Source: Scytonema sp. UIC 10036
Lineage (GTDB): Bacteria; Cyanobacteriota; Cyanobacteriia; Cyanobacteriales; Nostocaceae
Assembly: GCF_009725235.1 (NCBI RefSeq)
Contig: NZ_WJFC01000043.1
Location: forward strand, 1 to 64,000
DNA length: 64,000 bases
Direction: 5' to 3'
The notes under the pieces are model-generated. The model did no database searches, had not been told where the DNA came from, and was given only the letters and a program-made list of their open reading frames with translations. The position numbers and the translations under genes are program-made. The first letter of the stretch is position 1. Each line of letters begins with the position of its first letter. This document shows positions 43,531 to 52,949 of the stretch, in pieces.

Positions 43531-43766
43531 AGAGAGTAAAGCAATCTTCTTTGTCACAAAAAATTATCATCACGGTAGTAAAAGCGATCGCGTGCTGACT
43601 TGCCTACGCAGGTTATTTTAATAAATTCCACGTAGGTAGACTTTGTTTGTATAGTTGCGAATTTTATTCGTCGAGGGAGCTTCAGGAAAAGATACGTACA
43701 ATTTCGCAGGCATATACGGGTTGAAGCTAAATAATATCAAAATTAGCTTGTTTAACCACTAAATAT

Positions 43767-44108
43767 ATGAGTAGAGCGTTTATCAAACTTACAGGATTGA
43801 TTCTACTACTAGTTTGCATTTACTATCTCAGTCAAAATATTATATTTGCTAGTAGATACTATGGATATTTTTTTAAAAGCATCCCTGCGACTGGTTCAAT
43901 GTTAGCACTGATTTCTGGTATTTTTACATTAATTTTCTTTCCCAAGCATACCGATAATTTAGGATGGATTTTATTGGGAATAGCTATAGTGCTAGCTTTG
44001 TTAAGTGGAGGAGTAATATTCAAAACTACAAGTTTATGGAATTTTTTTGTTGCTTTCTCAGCTTTATCTGTAGGATATAAACTCCTTGATGAAGGGAGAT
44101 TTCTTTAG
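43767..44108 (+). CDS. Small four-span membrane protein, unknown
   Basis: 113 residues with four hydrophobic segments (LTGLILLLVCIYYLSQNIIF, then SMLALISGIFTLIFF, WILLGIAIVLALLSGG and FFVAFSALSVGYKLL) and almost no charged residues between them. The end is KLLDEGRFL. No family recognised; the composition suggests a true membrane protein. Confidence 0.55.
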   Translation: MSRAFIKLTGLILLLVCIYYLSQNIIFASRYYGYFFKSIPATGSMLALISGIFTLIFFPKHTDNLGWILLGIAIVLALLSGGVIFKTTSLWNFFVAFSALSVGYKLLDEGRFL

Positions 44109-44217
44109 TAACCGCTAGATACCCGACTTTTTAAAGGCTACAGGTGGTCAATGGGGAATGACGCCCCTCATTCACTACTCTCTTGTTCCGGTGGTTCTAC
44201 CACAGAATGCATAACAA

Positions 44218-44340
44218 GAGGCTCTGCCGAGCTGTACTAGTTGCACACTGGAGGCGGAGCCTCCAAAGACGGCATTCCCAGCCTGAGGCTGGGAACGAGG
44301 TGGGGGGTCAGAGCCTGAGGCTGGGAACGAGGTGAGGGGT
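44218..44340. repeat. Dispersed palindromic repeat, copy 3 (double)
   Basis: Contains GGAGGCggaGCCTCC (44250-44264) and two copies of CCTGAGGCTGGGAACGAGGTG, the first within CCCAGCCTGAGGCTGGG (44277-44293). Related to the repeats at 12.5, 31.0 and 51.2 kb. It is followed by GAGGGGTGAGGGG and CTCACCCCT runs that pair with each other. Confidence 0.85.
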
Positions 44341-44374
44341 GAGGGGTTAGGGAATAACCCCTCACCACTCACCC

Positions 44375-45226
44375 CTAATCCCTAGTTTCCAAAGGTTTTA
44401 CTGCAGAAAATTCACAAATTGAGTTAAACGGGCAAAACCGACAGTGATAACCCGGAGTAGGTGGGAAAATATCGCTAAACTTACTGTGTTTTTCTTGATA
44501 TTTTTGCAAATCTTTTTGGTGTTTTCTAGCGACTTCTGATAATTCACGTTCAATAACGTCTAACTCTCTCTTAGACACACTGATAATCTCAGAGGTTTTA
44601 CAAAGTTCTAAATTGTAAAATGAGGCGATCGCTTCATACTGAGGATAAAGATAACGAGCTGCTACTAGATAGACTAGTGCCTGCCGACGGTCAAAGGCAG
44701 ATTTTCCGGTTTTAAAGTCTACAATATGTAAAGTGCGATCGGACTCAATAAATACGCAATCCATAGCAGCATACAAGCGGAAACAATAATGCTGCTGTTT
44801 CACAAAAATTGGTTTGGGAAAACCTTCATCACCACGCGTTAATAAAATAATACGTTTGCCTGAAAGCAAAGGCGTACTGTGATATTTGTTCAAAATTTGC
44901 AGGACTCGTTGCTTAACTTCATCTGTAAAGTGACTTAATTTCAGCAGTTGAGCAACTTTTTGTACGCCATCTGTTTGCTTTAACAAATGTATCTGGTGAT
45001 GAAATTCATAAACACCTTTCTGTGCAAGCAAGCCAATGCGTTGAGAAGCCGTTGCTTTTGCCATCAGAACTTTGACTTGAGGTTCGTGGTGCCGTGCTTT
45101 AATAAAACCGCGTCTCATTTGGCAATGGGAACGTTGCCCCACAGCTGGGGCAATTAAAGACCAAAGGTGATAGCTGGCAAAAGGCTGCTCTGAGATTAAC
45201 ATTGCTTTGGCTTGGGCTGTAAGCAA
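44375..45226 (-). CDS. PD-(D/E)XK nuclease-superfamily protein with C-terminal Cys cluster
   Basis: 283 residues. A RecB/Cas4-type nuclease core is visible: helix with basic residues, then AAMDCVFI with Asp (about 155) and LHIVDFKTGKS (Asp and Lys about 170-172), followed by QALVYLVAARYLYP as the usual QxxxY motif. The C-terminus has YHCRFCPFNSICEF, resembling the cysteines that bind an Fe-S cluster in Cas4/AddB; the first of the four ligands is not obvious. No cas genes are near. It likely acts in DNA repair or phage defence; inference. Confidence 0.8.
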   Translation of the reverse strand: MLTAQAKAMLISEQPFASYHLWSLIAPAVGQRSHCQMRRGFIKARHHEPQVKVLMAKATASQRIGLLAQKGVYEFHHQIHLLKQTDGVQKVAQLLKLSHFTDEVKQRVLQILNKYHSTPLLSGKRIILLTRGDEGFPKPIFVKQQHYCFRLYAAMDCVFIESDRTLHIVDFKTGKSAFDRRQALVYLVAARYLYPQYEAIASFYNLELCKTSEIISVSKRELDVIERELSEVARKHQKDLQKYQEKHSKFSDIFPPTPGYHCRFCPFNSICEFSAVKPLETRD

Positions 45227-45520
45227 AAATCTAACAAGGTCAAGCGAGATAAAATCCCTCGCTAACCATGCGGATTCTGTGAGTTCAGAAATTACTGATA
45301 CTATTGTGGCAAATTATTAGAGAGGTATCAGATGCTGTGTCAGGATCTAGTAACCTTTCTGACTCCATTTCTATGTTCTCTCCTAACCCAGAGTATGTGT
45401 AACTGACGTGCTTCTTGCCGAATCGAGAGCAGTGCATTAAAAGTTATTACGATAAATAAAGACTTAGTTAAATGTAGTGAATGCCCACTGCTAACTTTAC
45501 ATTAATACACAAATAGCACT

Positions 45521-45796
45521 ATGAAAACTCTAGCAAATTTATTGACATCAATTATTGTAGCTGCCTGGGTCATGAGTATAGCAATCCTTTCGGTACAAAA
45601 CGCCGAACCTGTATCATTAAGATTTCTTAATTTTAGGTCTGTTCAAATTCCAGTTGGTCTAGTTCTGGCTTTCTGCGCTGTTGTGGGAATAATCGGTACG
45701 GCACTACTGCAACCTTTATGGGGTCTTGCAGCTTCTAGGCAAAGGAATTCTGACTCGGAAGATGATGCTGAATTTTTTGCTGATGAAGATTATTGA
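45521..45796 (+). CDS. LapA domain (DUF1049) membrane protein
   Basis: 91 residues with two membrane segments (LTSIIVAAWVMSIAILSVQN, LVLAFCAVVGIIGTALLQPL) separated by NAEPVSLRFLNFRSVQIPVG, the DUF1049/LapA signature, and an acidic tail (DSEDDAEFFADED). Homologues in proteobacteria help lipopolysaccharide assembly; the cyanobacterial role is unknown. The 45227-45520 gap before it shows nothing else. Confidence 0.85.
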   Translation: MKTLANLLTSIIVAAWVMSIAILSVQNAEPVSLRFLNFRSVQIPVGLVLAFCAVVGIIGTALLQPLWGLAASRQRNSDSEDDAEFFADEDY

Positions 45797-46112
45797 AATT
45801 ATCCCCGCCAATCTTCTAGTTGTGTCATCAAAAAATAACGCACATGGTCAACAAATGTTTGCCCATCATTTCTATAGCTGTGTCCCAATCCACAGAACAA
45901 CATAACAAGCTCCATCGGGAAAACGTTGCGCGCAAGCACGTGCATCTTGAACGCAAACGATGCGAGCTTTTGCCAAAAGACTGTAAGTTAGTATGACCAA
46001 TTGTTCCCAGCAATCGATCTCCAATCGCCGTAAAAGTAAAAGCATAGCCAGCTTGTAAAACTCCCATACTGACTCCAAACAGTGCTAGCCGACTATCTGT
46101 CAAACCGTAAGA
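45797..46112 (-). pseudogene. Frameshifted gene, about 100 codons, unidentified
   Basis: Three successive frames give a continuous sensible protein: TDSRLALFGVSMGVLQAGYA ... GHTNLQS, then (frame +1) LLAKARIVCVQDARACAQRF, then (another shift) MLFCGLGHSYRNDGQTFVDH ... EDWRG and TAA at 45797. Two frameshifts, near 45980 and 45900, are needed, and no start codon exists upstream (stop 9 codons before). The intact parent is not recognised. The following 46113-46321 is AT-rich. Confidence 0.65.
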
Positions 46113-46333
46113 CTGACGGAATTAAGTTTACTGAGTATAAACCATATATTCTATAAACTTTCTTATTATAAGATTAAAAACACGATTTATCTTATATTTT
46201 TTAGATTTTTAAACAAACATTAATCTTTTCTTACGAGAAACTTTAAGTTCCTCGTGTCTAATGTACGTGTACGGGCTACGTAAGTGGTTACATACTTTAC
46301 AAACTCACTCTCATATCAGTAGTGTATTCCGTT

Positions 46334-46927
46334 ATGTTGACTAACCCCCAAATGATTTTGAAACGCTTGCAGGTTGTTACCAACACAGTTCTTGGTAAAG
46401 AAATGCCTCTAGAAACTCACGATCGCTATATCTTAGAGCAGAAAATAATTCCTTATTTTCTTGAAAGAGAAGAGTTCGCAAAAATTTTATTTGTAGGATG
46501 CGCTCCCTATACAAAACATTATGAAAAATGGTTTAAAAACAAAGAATACTGGACAATTGATATTAACCCAGTGAAGACAATATATGGAGCGAAAAACCAC
46601 ATTGTTAGTTCCATGAGTGAACTAAGCAACCATTTCACTGAAAACGATTTGGATGTTATCTTCTGCAATGGTGTTTTTGGGTGGGGATTAAACGAGCGAG
46701 AAGAAGTAGAAAAAGCATTTGCAGGTTGCTATCAATCTTTACGAAAAGGTGGTGTTTTAATTATTGGTTGGAATGACGTTCCAGAGAGAAAACCGTTTCC
46801 ACTAGAAACTTGTGAAAGCTTAAAGCAGTTTCAACCTTATTATTTTCCCCCGCTCTCTAATACATCTTACATCAACTTGACCGACGAATCAGACAAGCAT
46901 ACATATAATTTTTATGTTAAGGGTTAG
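46334..46927 (+). CDS. SAM-dependent methyltransferase (class I)
   Basis: 197 residues from ATG 46334 (a GTG at 46322 is possible). The fold markers are motif I ILFVGCAPYTKHY (glycine-rich loop, here with Cys and Ala), the acidic end of strand 2 WTIDINP, motif for strand 4 LDVIFCNGVFGWGL and a post-motif AGCYQSLRKGGVLIIGW. The target is unknown; the adjacent genes give no clue. The TAG stop is the first codon of an STRR array. Confidence 0.8.
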   Translation: MLTNPQMILKRLQVVTNTVLGKEMPLETHDRYILEQKIIPYFLEREEFAKILFVGCAPYTKHYEKWFKNKEYWTIDINPVKTIYGAKNHIVSSMSELSNHFTENDLDVIFCNGVFGWGLNEREEVEKAFAGCYQSLRKGGVLIIGWNDVPERKPFPLETCESLKQFQPYYFPPLSNTSYINLTDESDKHTYNFYVKG

Positions 46928-47057
46928 TGGATAGTTGTTAGTTGTTAGTTGTTAGTTGTTAGTTGTTGGTTGTTAGTTGTTGGTTGTCCATAGTAACAAC
47001 TATCCACTATCCACTATCCACTAACAACTATCCACTATCCACTATCCACTATCCAAC
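46925..47057. repeat. STRR array with inverted halves, between MTase and polA
   Basis: Left half is TTAGTTG units on top strand; right half is CAACTAT/CCACTAT units. GGATAGTTGTTAG and CTAACAACTATCC are exact inverted complements, so the transcript could fold into a long hairpin between two convergent genes. It gives the stop codon of the methyltransferase. Confidence 0.9.
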
Positions 47058-50000
47058 TTACTTCGTCTCCATCCAATTTTCACCTGCACGTACATCTACA
47101 AGCAATGGCACAGTCAAAGATACTGCACTTTCCATTGTAGATTTAATATGGGGTTGCAGTTCTTCCCATTCATCTGGTGGAACTTCAAATACAAGTTCAT
47201 CATGAACTTGTAGCAACAAGCGTGCTTTGTAATTCTGCAAAATTTCGTGCAGTTTTACCATTGCAACTTTAATAAGATCGGCGCTAGAACCTTGAATTGG
47301 TGCGTTGGCTGCAGCACGTAGCAATCCTGCATCATATGCACCTAGATTTTTAAATTTGCTGAGCTCGATATCTACAGGATTGCTACCTTTAAGATTACGC
47401 AGACTATGACTGGTAAAGTCAAAGTATCTCCGCCGCCCAAAGATAGTTTCTACATACCCTTGGGTGACAGCTTGCTTTTTCACAAACTCTAGATATTCAA
47501 AGATTTTAGGATAGCGGTTGTTAAATCGTTTGATAAATTCGTTAGCATCAGTTTTCTCTACTCCAGTGGAACGGGAAAATCTCTGAGAACCCATTCCATA
47601 AATTACACCAAAGTTGATAGTTTTAGCCAACCTTCGCTCATCTGGTGTCACATTTTCTTTTTCAAAAATTAGCTTTGCTGTAACTTTGTGGATATCCTCA
47701 TTATTCTGGTAAGCTTCAACTAATATGGGTTCTTGACTCAAATGGGCTAATATTCGCAACTCAATCTGTGAATAATCAGCAGCTACCATTAAGTAACCAG
47801 ATTCCGGTATGAAGGCTTTGCGAATCTGACGGCTAAAAGCGGTACGAATTGGTATATTCTGTAAATTTGGATTGGAAGAAGACAACCGTCCCGTAGATGT
47901 TGCTGTCTGGTTGAAGCTAGTGTGTACTCGTTTAGTATCCGAACGAACGAGTTCTGGTAATGCATCTACGTAAGTAGATTTCAATTTAGATAAGGTACGA
48001 TACTCAACAATGGCATCAACTATTCCAGTTGTATCAACTTCTCGCAATTTTTCTAGTGTTGCTGCATCAGTCGAATAACCTGTTTGGATTTTACGGGAAT
48101 GTTTGGTGCTTAACTTCAATTTGTCAAATAGTATTTGACTCAATTGTTTTGGAGAACCTAAATTAAATTTCTCTCCTGCAAATTCGTAAGCCTGTTGTTC
48201 AAACTTGGCTAAATCTGTTTCTAATATATGAGATAGTTCTTGCAAATAAGCAGTATCTATACGAATTCCCTGATACTCCATCTCTGCTAAAACTGGTTCT
48301 AGGGGTTGTTCTATTTCTAATAATAATTTTTGTAAAGACTTGCTCCTTCTCGCCTCTACATGGCTATTTTTTTCATCAATTTTTTCTAGTTCCTCACGCA
48401 ATTTTGGTACTAATTGAAATGTGGTGTAAACATCCATACCGCAGTAATCTGCTACGGAAGGGATATCTAAATCCGCGATAGTTTTTCCCTTGGGAACTAG
48501 TTCGGAGTAACTTGTTGCTATTAAACCTAAATAACGTTGAGCTAAGCTACTAAGATTGTGGTTTCCGTCTGGGTTTAAAACATAACTTGCTAACATGGGG
48601 TCAAAGACAACTCCTGCAAGTTTTATTCCTTGACAGCGCAAGACTAAACGGTCAAACTTAGCATTTTGCAAAGTTTTAGGGTAATTTGCACTTTCAAGAA
48701 TTGGGCGGAGTGCTTCTAAAGCAATTTCTCGATCTAAATTTTCTCCAGTTTTATGACCGAGGGGAATGTAGGCGACTTCATCTGGTTCGGTTCCCCAACA
48801 ACAACCAATTCCTACTAAAAATGCATCTCTTGGTTCTAAATCGCTGGTTTCTGTATCCCATGCAACAGGATATTTTGCATCGGTAAAGTTTTGCAGCAGA
48901 TTGACTAATTCTGTCAGTTTTGCTGGAGTATCTACAATTCTGGGCTGAATTAGAGAATTTGTCGGATTTTGTTGAAATGCTTCTGTATCTTCAGGACTAA
49001 AAAACCACACATCATCTCCTTCGTAGGTGGGGAGTGGTAGAGACGCATCATACTCGATCTCTACAGGAGTAGGGAGTGGCGAAGTTGTTTCTTCTGGTTC
49101 CTCTGTGGCTTCTGGTGCTTCTTCAACTGTTCCGCCAAACTTTTGTTGGAGTTCGTTAACTTTGCCTAAAAAAGTTTTAAATTCTAGCTTTTCTAAAATT
49201 GGGATGATATTTTTGGTATCAAATCCTTTGAGAATGCATTCCTCTAAATTAATTTCTAAGGGAACGTTTAGAACAATTGCTGCTAAATAGTGGGATTTTT
49301 CTGCATCTTCTTTACCTGCTTCTAGTTTTTTCTGAGTTGCACCTTTGATTTGTCCTAATGAAGCATAAATTTTTTCAAGAGAACCATATTCCTTGAGCAA
49401 TTGAACTGCTGTTTTTTCCCCAATTCCTCTGACTCCAGGAATATTGTCTGATTTATCACCGCAAAGGGCTTTGTAATCCACAACTTGGGATGGTTCAATT
49501 CCCAATTTCTCTTTGACTTGTTCTACACCAAACTCGCTAATACCAGCGTTGGTGTTGCGTTTGAGCGCATCTGGGCTAAAATACAAAACGCTAATGTCTT
49601 TGTTGGGGTCAATAAGTTGATATAAATCGCGATCGCCTGTCAAAATTTTGACTTTATACCCCGATGCTGCTGCCTTTTGTGCTAAAGTTCCCAACACGTC
49701 ATCTGCTTCATAACCAGGGGCGGTGACTATTTTGAGATTCAACGCATCCAGTAATTCTTGCAGGTTTTTCAGGTCAGGAATAAAGTCTTCTGGCGTCCCC
49801 GGACGATCTGCTTTATATGTGTCGTCAGCTTCATGACGAAAAGTTGGCAACCCCAAGTCAAAGGCTATTGCCATTGCTTGGGGTTGTTCCGTTGCCATAA
49901 CCTCTAACAGAGATTTCAGAAAGCCGAAACACACACTCGTGGGTATCCCTGTCTTCGTCCTCAATCCGCCACCGTCTTTTCCTTTGGCAAAGGCGTAGTA

Positions 50001-50060
50001 GGAACGAAAGGCTAGGGAATGCCCATCTACAAGAATGAATGTGGGGTGTGTTTTCATCAA
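47058..50060 (-). CDS. polA: DNA polymerase I
   Basis: 1000 residues, full length. Residues 1-310 are the 5'-3' exonuclease (DADDVLGT-like GYEADDVLGTLA, GDRDLYQLI, DYKALCGDKSDNIPGV). Residues about 395-590 are the proofreading exonuclease with all three motifs kept: WDTETSDL (about 400), NAKFD and YCGMD. The polymerase domain has motif A DYSQIELRI (about 760), motif B KTINFGVIYG (about 818) and motif C VHDELVFE (about 953). It fills gaps in replication and repair. Its stop is immediately followed by an STRR array. Confidence 0.98.
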   Translation of the reverse strand: MMKTHPTFILVDGHSLAFRSYYAFAKGKDGGGLRTKTGIPTSVCFGFLKSLLEVMATEQPQAMAIAFDLGLPTFRHEADDTYKADRPGTPEDFIPDLKNLQELLDALNLKIVTAPGYEADDVLGTLAQKAAASGYKVKILTGDRDLYQLIDPNKDISVLYFSPDALKRNTNAGISEFGVEQVKEKLGIEPSQVVDYKALCGDKSDNIPGVRGIGEKTAVQLLKEYGSLEKIYASLGQIKGATQKKLEAGKEDAEKSHYLAAIVLNVPLEINLEECILKGFDTKNIIPILEKLEFKTFLGKVNELQQKFGGTVEEAPEATEEPEETTSPLPTPVEIEYDASLPLPTYEGDDVWFFSPEDTEAFQQNPTNSLIQPRIVDTPAKLTELVNLLQNFTDAKYPVAWDTETSDLEPRDAFLVGIGCCWGTEPDEVAYIPLGHKTGENLDREIALEALRPILESANYPKTLQNAKFDRLVLRCQGIKLAGVVFDPMLASYVLNPDGNHNLSSLAQRYLGLIATSYSELVPKGKTIADLDIPSVADYCGMDVYTTFQLVPKLREELEKIDEKNSHVEARRSKSLQKLLLEIEQPLEPVLAEMEYQGIRIDTAYLQELSHILETDLAKFEQQAYEFAGEKFNLGSPKQLSQILFDKLKLSTKHSRKIQTGYSTDAATLEKLREVDTTGIVDAIVEYRTLSKLKSTYVDALPELVRSDTKRVHTSFNQTATSTGRLSSSNPNLQNIPIRTAFSRQIRKAFIPESGYLMVAADYSQIELRILAHLSQEPILVEAYQNNEDIHKVTAKLIFEKENVTPDERRLAKTINFGVIYGMGSQRFSRSTGVEKTDANEFIKRFNNRYPKIFEYLEFVKKQAVTQGYVETIFGRRRYFDFTSHSLRNLKGSNPVDIELSKFKNLGAYDAGLLRAAANAPIQGSSADLIKVAMVKLHEILQNYKARLLLQVHDELVFEVPPDEWEELQPHIKSTMESAVSLTVPLLVDVRAGENWMETK

Positions 50061-50136
50061 AGGTTTGGAAGCGAACTGATGTTTGAGTGATACATCTATT
50101 CTAACCAGTTGCTTCTACAAGGAACGTCATTGGTCA

Positions 50137-50940
50137 TTAGTCAGCTGATTCCCGACGGCGCAATGTCATCACACCTGCAGCTGCTGCCGCTAACAATGCC
50201 ATCGCAGTTGCAGGTTCGGGTACGGATTCGATGTTGTCTTTGCCAACATCAACAACGAACATAACATCATTGAAATCGCGATCGGAAGAAACTCCTTCCG
50301 GTCCGGGTAAATCTTCAAAACCTAATAACACGCGATCGTCGATTTCATAAGCAACCAAATGCTCTAATAAATCTGGATTTTTTGTTGGATCTGCACCGTA
50401 AATGGGTCCATCAGGATGGCTCGATCCATCTGCTTTAATAAAAAAGTTGAGTTGCGAACCACCTGCTACTTTACCTATCTCAACATAATCTCCAATATCT
50501 AATGTCCCTGGGTTTTCGCCAACCTGACATGCTGAATTAGCTGCTTGAGAAATGTCACAGGATACATCATTAAAAAGCAACCCTTTTTGATAATCATTAC
50601 CTTTTAGCGCTTCATAGGCAAGTTGATTTCTAAAACCAGCACCTTCATTGAGAAACCAAATACGAACATTGGTGTCATTTTTCAGACGAAGCTTTGTAGG
50701 GTCTAGTTTATTTAATTTATCTTCTGGAATAGCAAGAGTTTCTGGCTGTACGTACTTTTGATACTCAGAAATCAGAGATTGAAATCCTGAGGTGTCAGTG
50801 GACTTATCTTGTACTTCATAAGTTTTTGTCCAATCACCCCAAGTGAATGTGCTAGCACTTGCAGGAGCAACAGCAGAAAAGACACCAGTAACTGTGGCGG
50901 CGGTGGCTATAAGTCTCTTTAGCTGATTTTTCTTCATCAT
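50137..50940 (-). CDS. PEP-CTERM protein with DUF4114-like domain (paralogue 1)
   Basis: 267 residues: signal peptide (to about residue 30, SASA), a conserved body with FQSLISEYQKYVQPETL, VRIWFLNEGAGFRNQLAYEA and LLGFEDLPG ... DRDFNDVMFVVDVG (DUF4114-type motif), and a C-terminal PEP-CTERM sorting signal VPEPATAMALLAAAAAGVMT then RRRES. It should be exported and anchored by exosortase processing at the cell surface. A paralogue lies at 55372. The body motif is shared with the second DUF4114 module of the giant protein. Confidence 0.85.
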   Translation of the reverse strand: MMKKNQLKRLIATAATVTGVFSAVAPASASTFTWGDWTKTYEVQDKSTDTSGFQSLISEYQKYVQPETLAIPEDKLNKLDPTKLRLKNDTNVRIWFLNEGAGFRNQLAYEALKGNDYQKGLLFNDVSCDISQAANSACQVGENPGTLDIGDYVEIGKVAGGSQLNFFIKADGSSHPDGPIYGADPTKNPDLLEHLVAYEIDDRVLLGFEDLPGPEGVSSDRDFNDVMFVVDVGKDNIESVPEPATAMALLAAAAAGVMTLRRRESAD

Positions 50941-51192
50941 AAAACTTCCTTGATAATTTATTTAGAATTGGGTTAAGGAACTATAAATTTAAGCTTTTGG
51001 GCTACTGATTTCTACTTAATGTTTAAGCGTTACTTATTATTATTACGCCCGTGTTTTTCTATGTCTACACTTAAAATTTATCTTCGCTAAGTCTTTATCC
51101 CTAGGGGTTTTACTGAAAAAATTATGTAAACTGAGTGTAGATTTCCGAAATTAAAACTGTCTTACGTGAAGTTAAGGCAACCCCTACTCTCG

Positions 51193-51305
51193 TTCCCAGG
51201 CTCCGCTTGGGAATGCAGACAGCGAGGCTCCGCCTCGCACTCTATAGTAGAGTACAGTCGGCGGAGCCTCCCGTAAGGCATTCCCAGTTTGAGCTGGGAA
51301 CGAGG
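51193..51305. repeat. Large imperfect palindrome, copy 4
   Basis: Left end CTCGTTCCCAGG and right end CTGGGAACGAG are inverted, with inner TGGGAATGC / GGCATTCCCA and GGCTCCGCC / GGCGGAGCC pairs; the full 113 bp can fold as one long hairpin. Same family as 12545, 31002 and 44218. The gap 50941-51192 otherwise has only AT-rich leader sequence. Confidence 0.85.
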
Positions 51306-51495
51306 TGGATAAGGCAACGAGGTGGACTCAATCGCAACCAATTTTTTCTCTGAAAAAGTCGAAAAATTCTATAGAAAATTTACAAGAAAAATTTCCGGAT
51401 TATTGTATTATGAATAAACAAGGAAGCGCTCATCTTGCTCAGGAGCACTTCCTAGTAAAATTAATAAAAACATTAATTACTGGAGTAATCTTAGC

Positions 51496-52167
51496 ATGAC
51501 TAAAGCGCCAGCAACAGCTCCTGATGGGAATTTTTCTGAAACAGTTGCACAAGAAGTTCAATATCTCATCCGTAGACTCGCTAAACCGGGGAAAAACTTG
51601 ATAAAGGAAGTTATCAGCGAGATTGGCTACACAAACCCCGTTACATTACTTGGAGCCGCCAAAGTTGGTCAATTGTTGCTTTTTCTTCAAGAAAAACTCA
51701 AACCCAAACAGTATGAAGAAGCTTTAGCTGACTCTTTGGGATGGATAGCGGGTATTGCCAACCACTTGTTGAAGCTAGCACCCATACTTGGAAGCTTCAC
51801 GACTAAACAACTGGATAAAATCAATCACAACCTCTCCCTCTCAGCACTCTATAAGTTAGCAACAGGTCGCACACCGATTGATGTTATCAAGTCGGTGCTG
51901 GAAAAAGCATATACCCAAGCGGTATCGAAGAAAGATATTCAAGTTGAAACTAAGAAATATAAAGATAACCAACCCAAAAAAGAGCCAACGCCATGGAGAT
52001 ACGTGGGTCAAGGTAGAGAATACCAACCTCCCAGAATTTCTGAAAACGCGGGCTTGGTTGTGGAACAACTGAGCAAACAAAATGGGACGCCGCGACGTTT
52101 TGTCATGGAAGAGGCAGTTTTGTTACTAGCAGAGAAATTTCAGCAGACGGTTCTCACTGTGGCTTAG
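51496..52167 (+). CDS. Hypothetical protein
   Basis: 223 residues, soluble. A run of helices (TVAQEVQYLIRRLAKPGKNL, then LLGAAKVGQLLLFLQEKLKP, LGWIAGIANHLLKLAPILGS) precedes a basic linker (about 145-175, KKYKDNQPKKEPTPWRYVGQ) and a C-terminal helical motif NGTPRRFVMEEAVLLLAEKF that could be a short DNA-binding or dimerisation element. A short upstream frame (51411-51499) ends in the ATGA overlap with its start and may encode a small peptide. Family not recognised; location beside the accessory island suggests it is accessory. Confidence 0.55.
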   Translation: MTKAPATAPDGNFSETVAQEVQYLIRRLAKPGKNLIKEVISEIGYTNPVTLLGAAKVGQLLLFLQEKLKPKQYEEALADSLGWIAGIANHLLKLAPILGSFTTKQLDKINHNLSLSALYKLATGRTPIDVIKSVLEKAYTQAVSKKDIQVETKKYKDNQPKKEPTPWRYVGQGREYQPPRISENAGLVVEQLSKQNGTPRRFVMEEAVLLLAEKFQQTVLTVA

Positions 52168-52432
52168 CTTTTGCTAGCAAAAAATTATCGATGAAAGCTT
52201 GCTGAATAAGCGTCGCAAGAAGTCGGGTTGAAATTGGCACTATCAGACGTCACAGTGGGTGCAGCCGCTACCAAAGTTACATTATTGTTGGCATCAATTA
52301 TCCAACCTTTGGCTTCCACAATTTCAGGAGGAGAAGTGTTAGCGGAGGTGTTACCAAGTGGCTAAATTGTTTATTAAACCTCACAAACATCTATAAAGCT
52401 TTCAAATTATGGGAAATCATGTCACCGAAAAT

Positions 52433-52505
52433 AAGGAAGGAGGAAGAAGAAAGACCGAAGTTGGAAAGAATTTTCCTGATTCTCTTTCTCTCTTCCTCCT
52501 TCCTA
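52433..52505. repeat. Polypurine/polypyrimidine inverted repeat
   Basis: AAGGAAGGAGGAAGAAGAAAG (52433-52453) pairs almost perfectly with CTTTCTCTCTTCCTCCTTCCT around 52484-52504, leaving a 30-bp loop. It lies in the 755-bp region before the TnpB-like gene, which has no other gene. Confidence 0.75.
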
Positions 52506-52514
52506 AGGTAGAAG

Positions 52515-52584
52515 CCCCTCAATTTATTGATGGAAAAGTAAGATTTTGTTCTTGCCATTTCAAATCCCCTCAATTTATTGATGG
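52515..52584. repeat. Two copies of CCCCTCAATTTATTGATGG, 51 bp apart
   Basis: Identical 19-bp copies at 52515-52533 and 52566-52584; each is an imperfect palindrome. I recall similar CCCCTCAAT repeats in other Nostocales intergenic DNA. Confidence 0.85.
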
Positions 52585-52930
52585 GGATACTTCTTCCCTC
52601 TTCCCTCTTCCTTCTTACGAGCGTTAAGTTCTGTGGATATTGCCGTCTCAAACGGCACTTTCAGTACAAATCATGTCATTTTTGTGAAATCTACGTGGAG
52701 TGCGGTATGATTTGTATATAATTAATTTCTAGTTGAGCTTTAAATAAATGACATTAAAGCTCTGAGAAATCTTAAATGTAAAACAGAAGCATGACTAAGT
52801 TGAGGTAGTAAAATATTTGAGATGATGATGGAATTGTAAATATCCATTATGTTTTCTTTGCTAATCGGTGTAAAATGAGATAGATTCATTACAAAAAATC
52901 AAATTTCTACAGTCAAAGCAGTATGAACAC

Positions 52931-52949
52931 AGGAGGTGATAATAGCGTG
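52931..52949 (+). promoter_or_regulatory. Perfect Shine-Dalgarno before a GTG start
   Basis: AGGAGGTGAT (52931-52940), complementary to the 3' end of 16S rRNA over ten bases, is six bases ahead of GTG at 52947. It decides the start of the TnpB-like gene in favour of GTG rather than the ATG at 52923. Confidence 0.8.

Noticed and set aside
51305..51499. 64-codon frame ahead of 51496
   Set aside because: Its GTG start is in the tail of a palindromic repeat; only its last 29 codons (from 51411) could be a real short peptide.
52515..52584. Two 19-bp repeats 51 bp apart near the TnpB-like gene, considered as a mini-CRISPR
   Set aside because: Only two units, repeat is shorter than cyanobacterial CRISPR repeats, spacer is AT-rich and no cas gene is present; the repeat belongs to a dispersed palindromic type.
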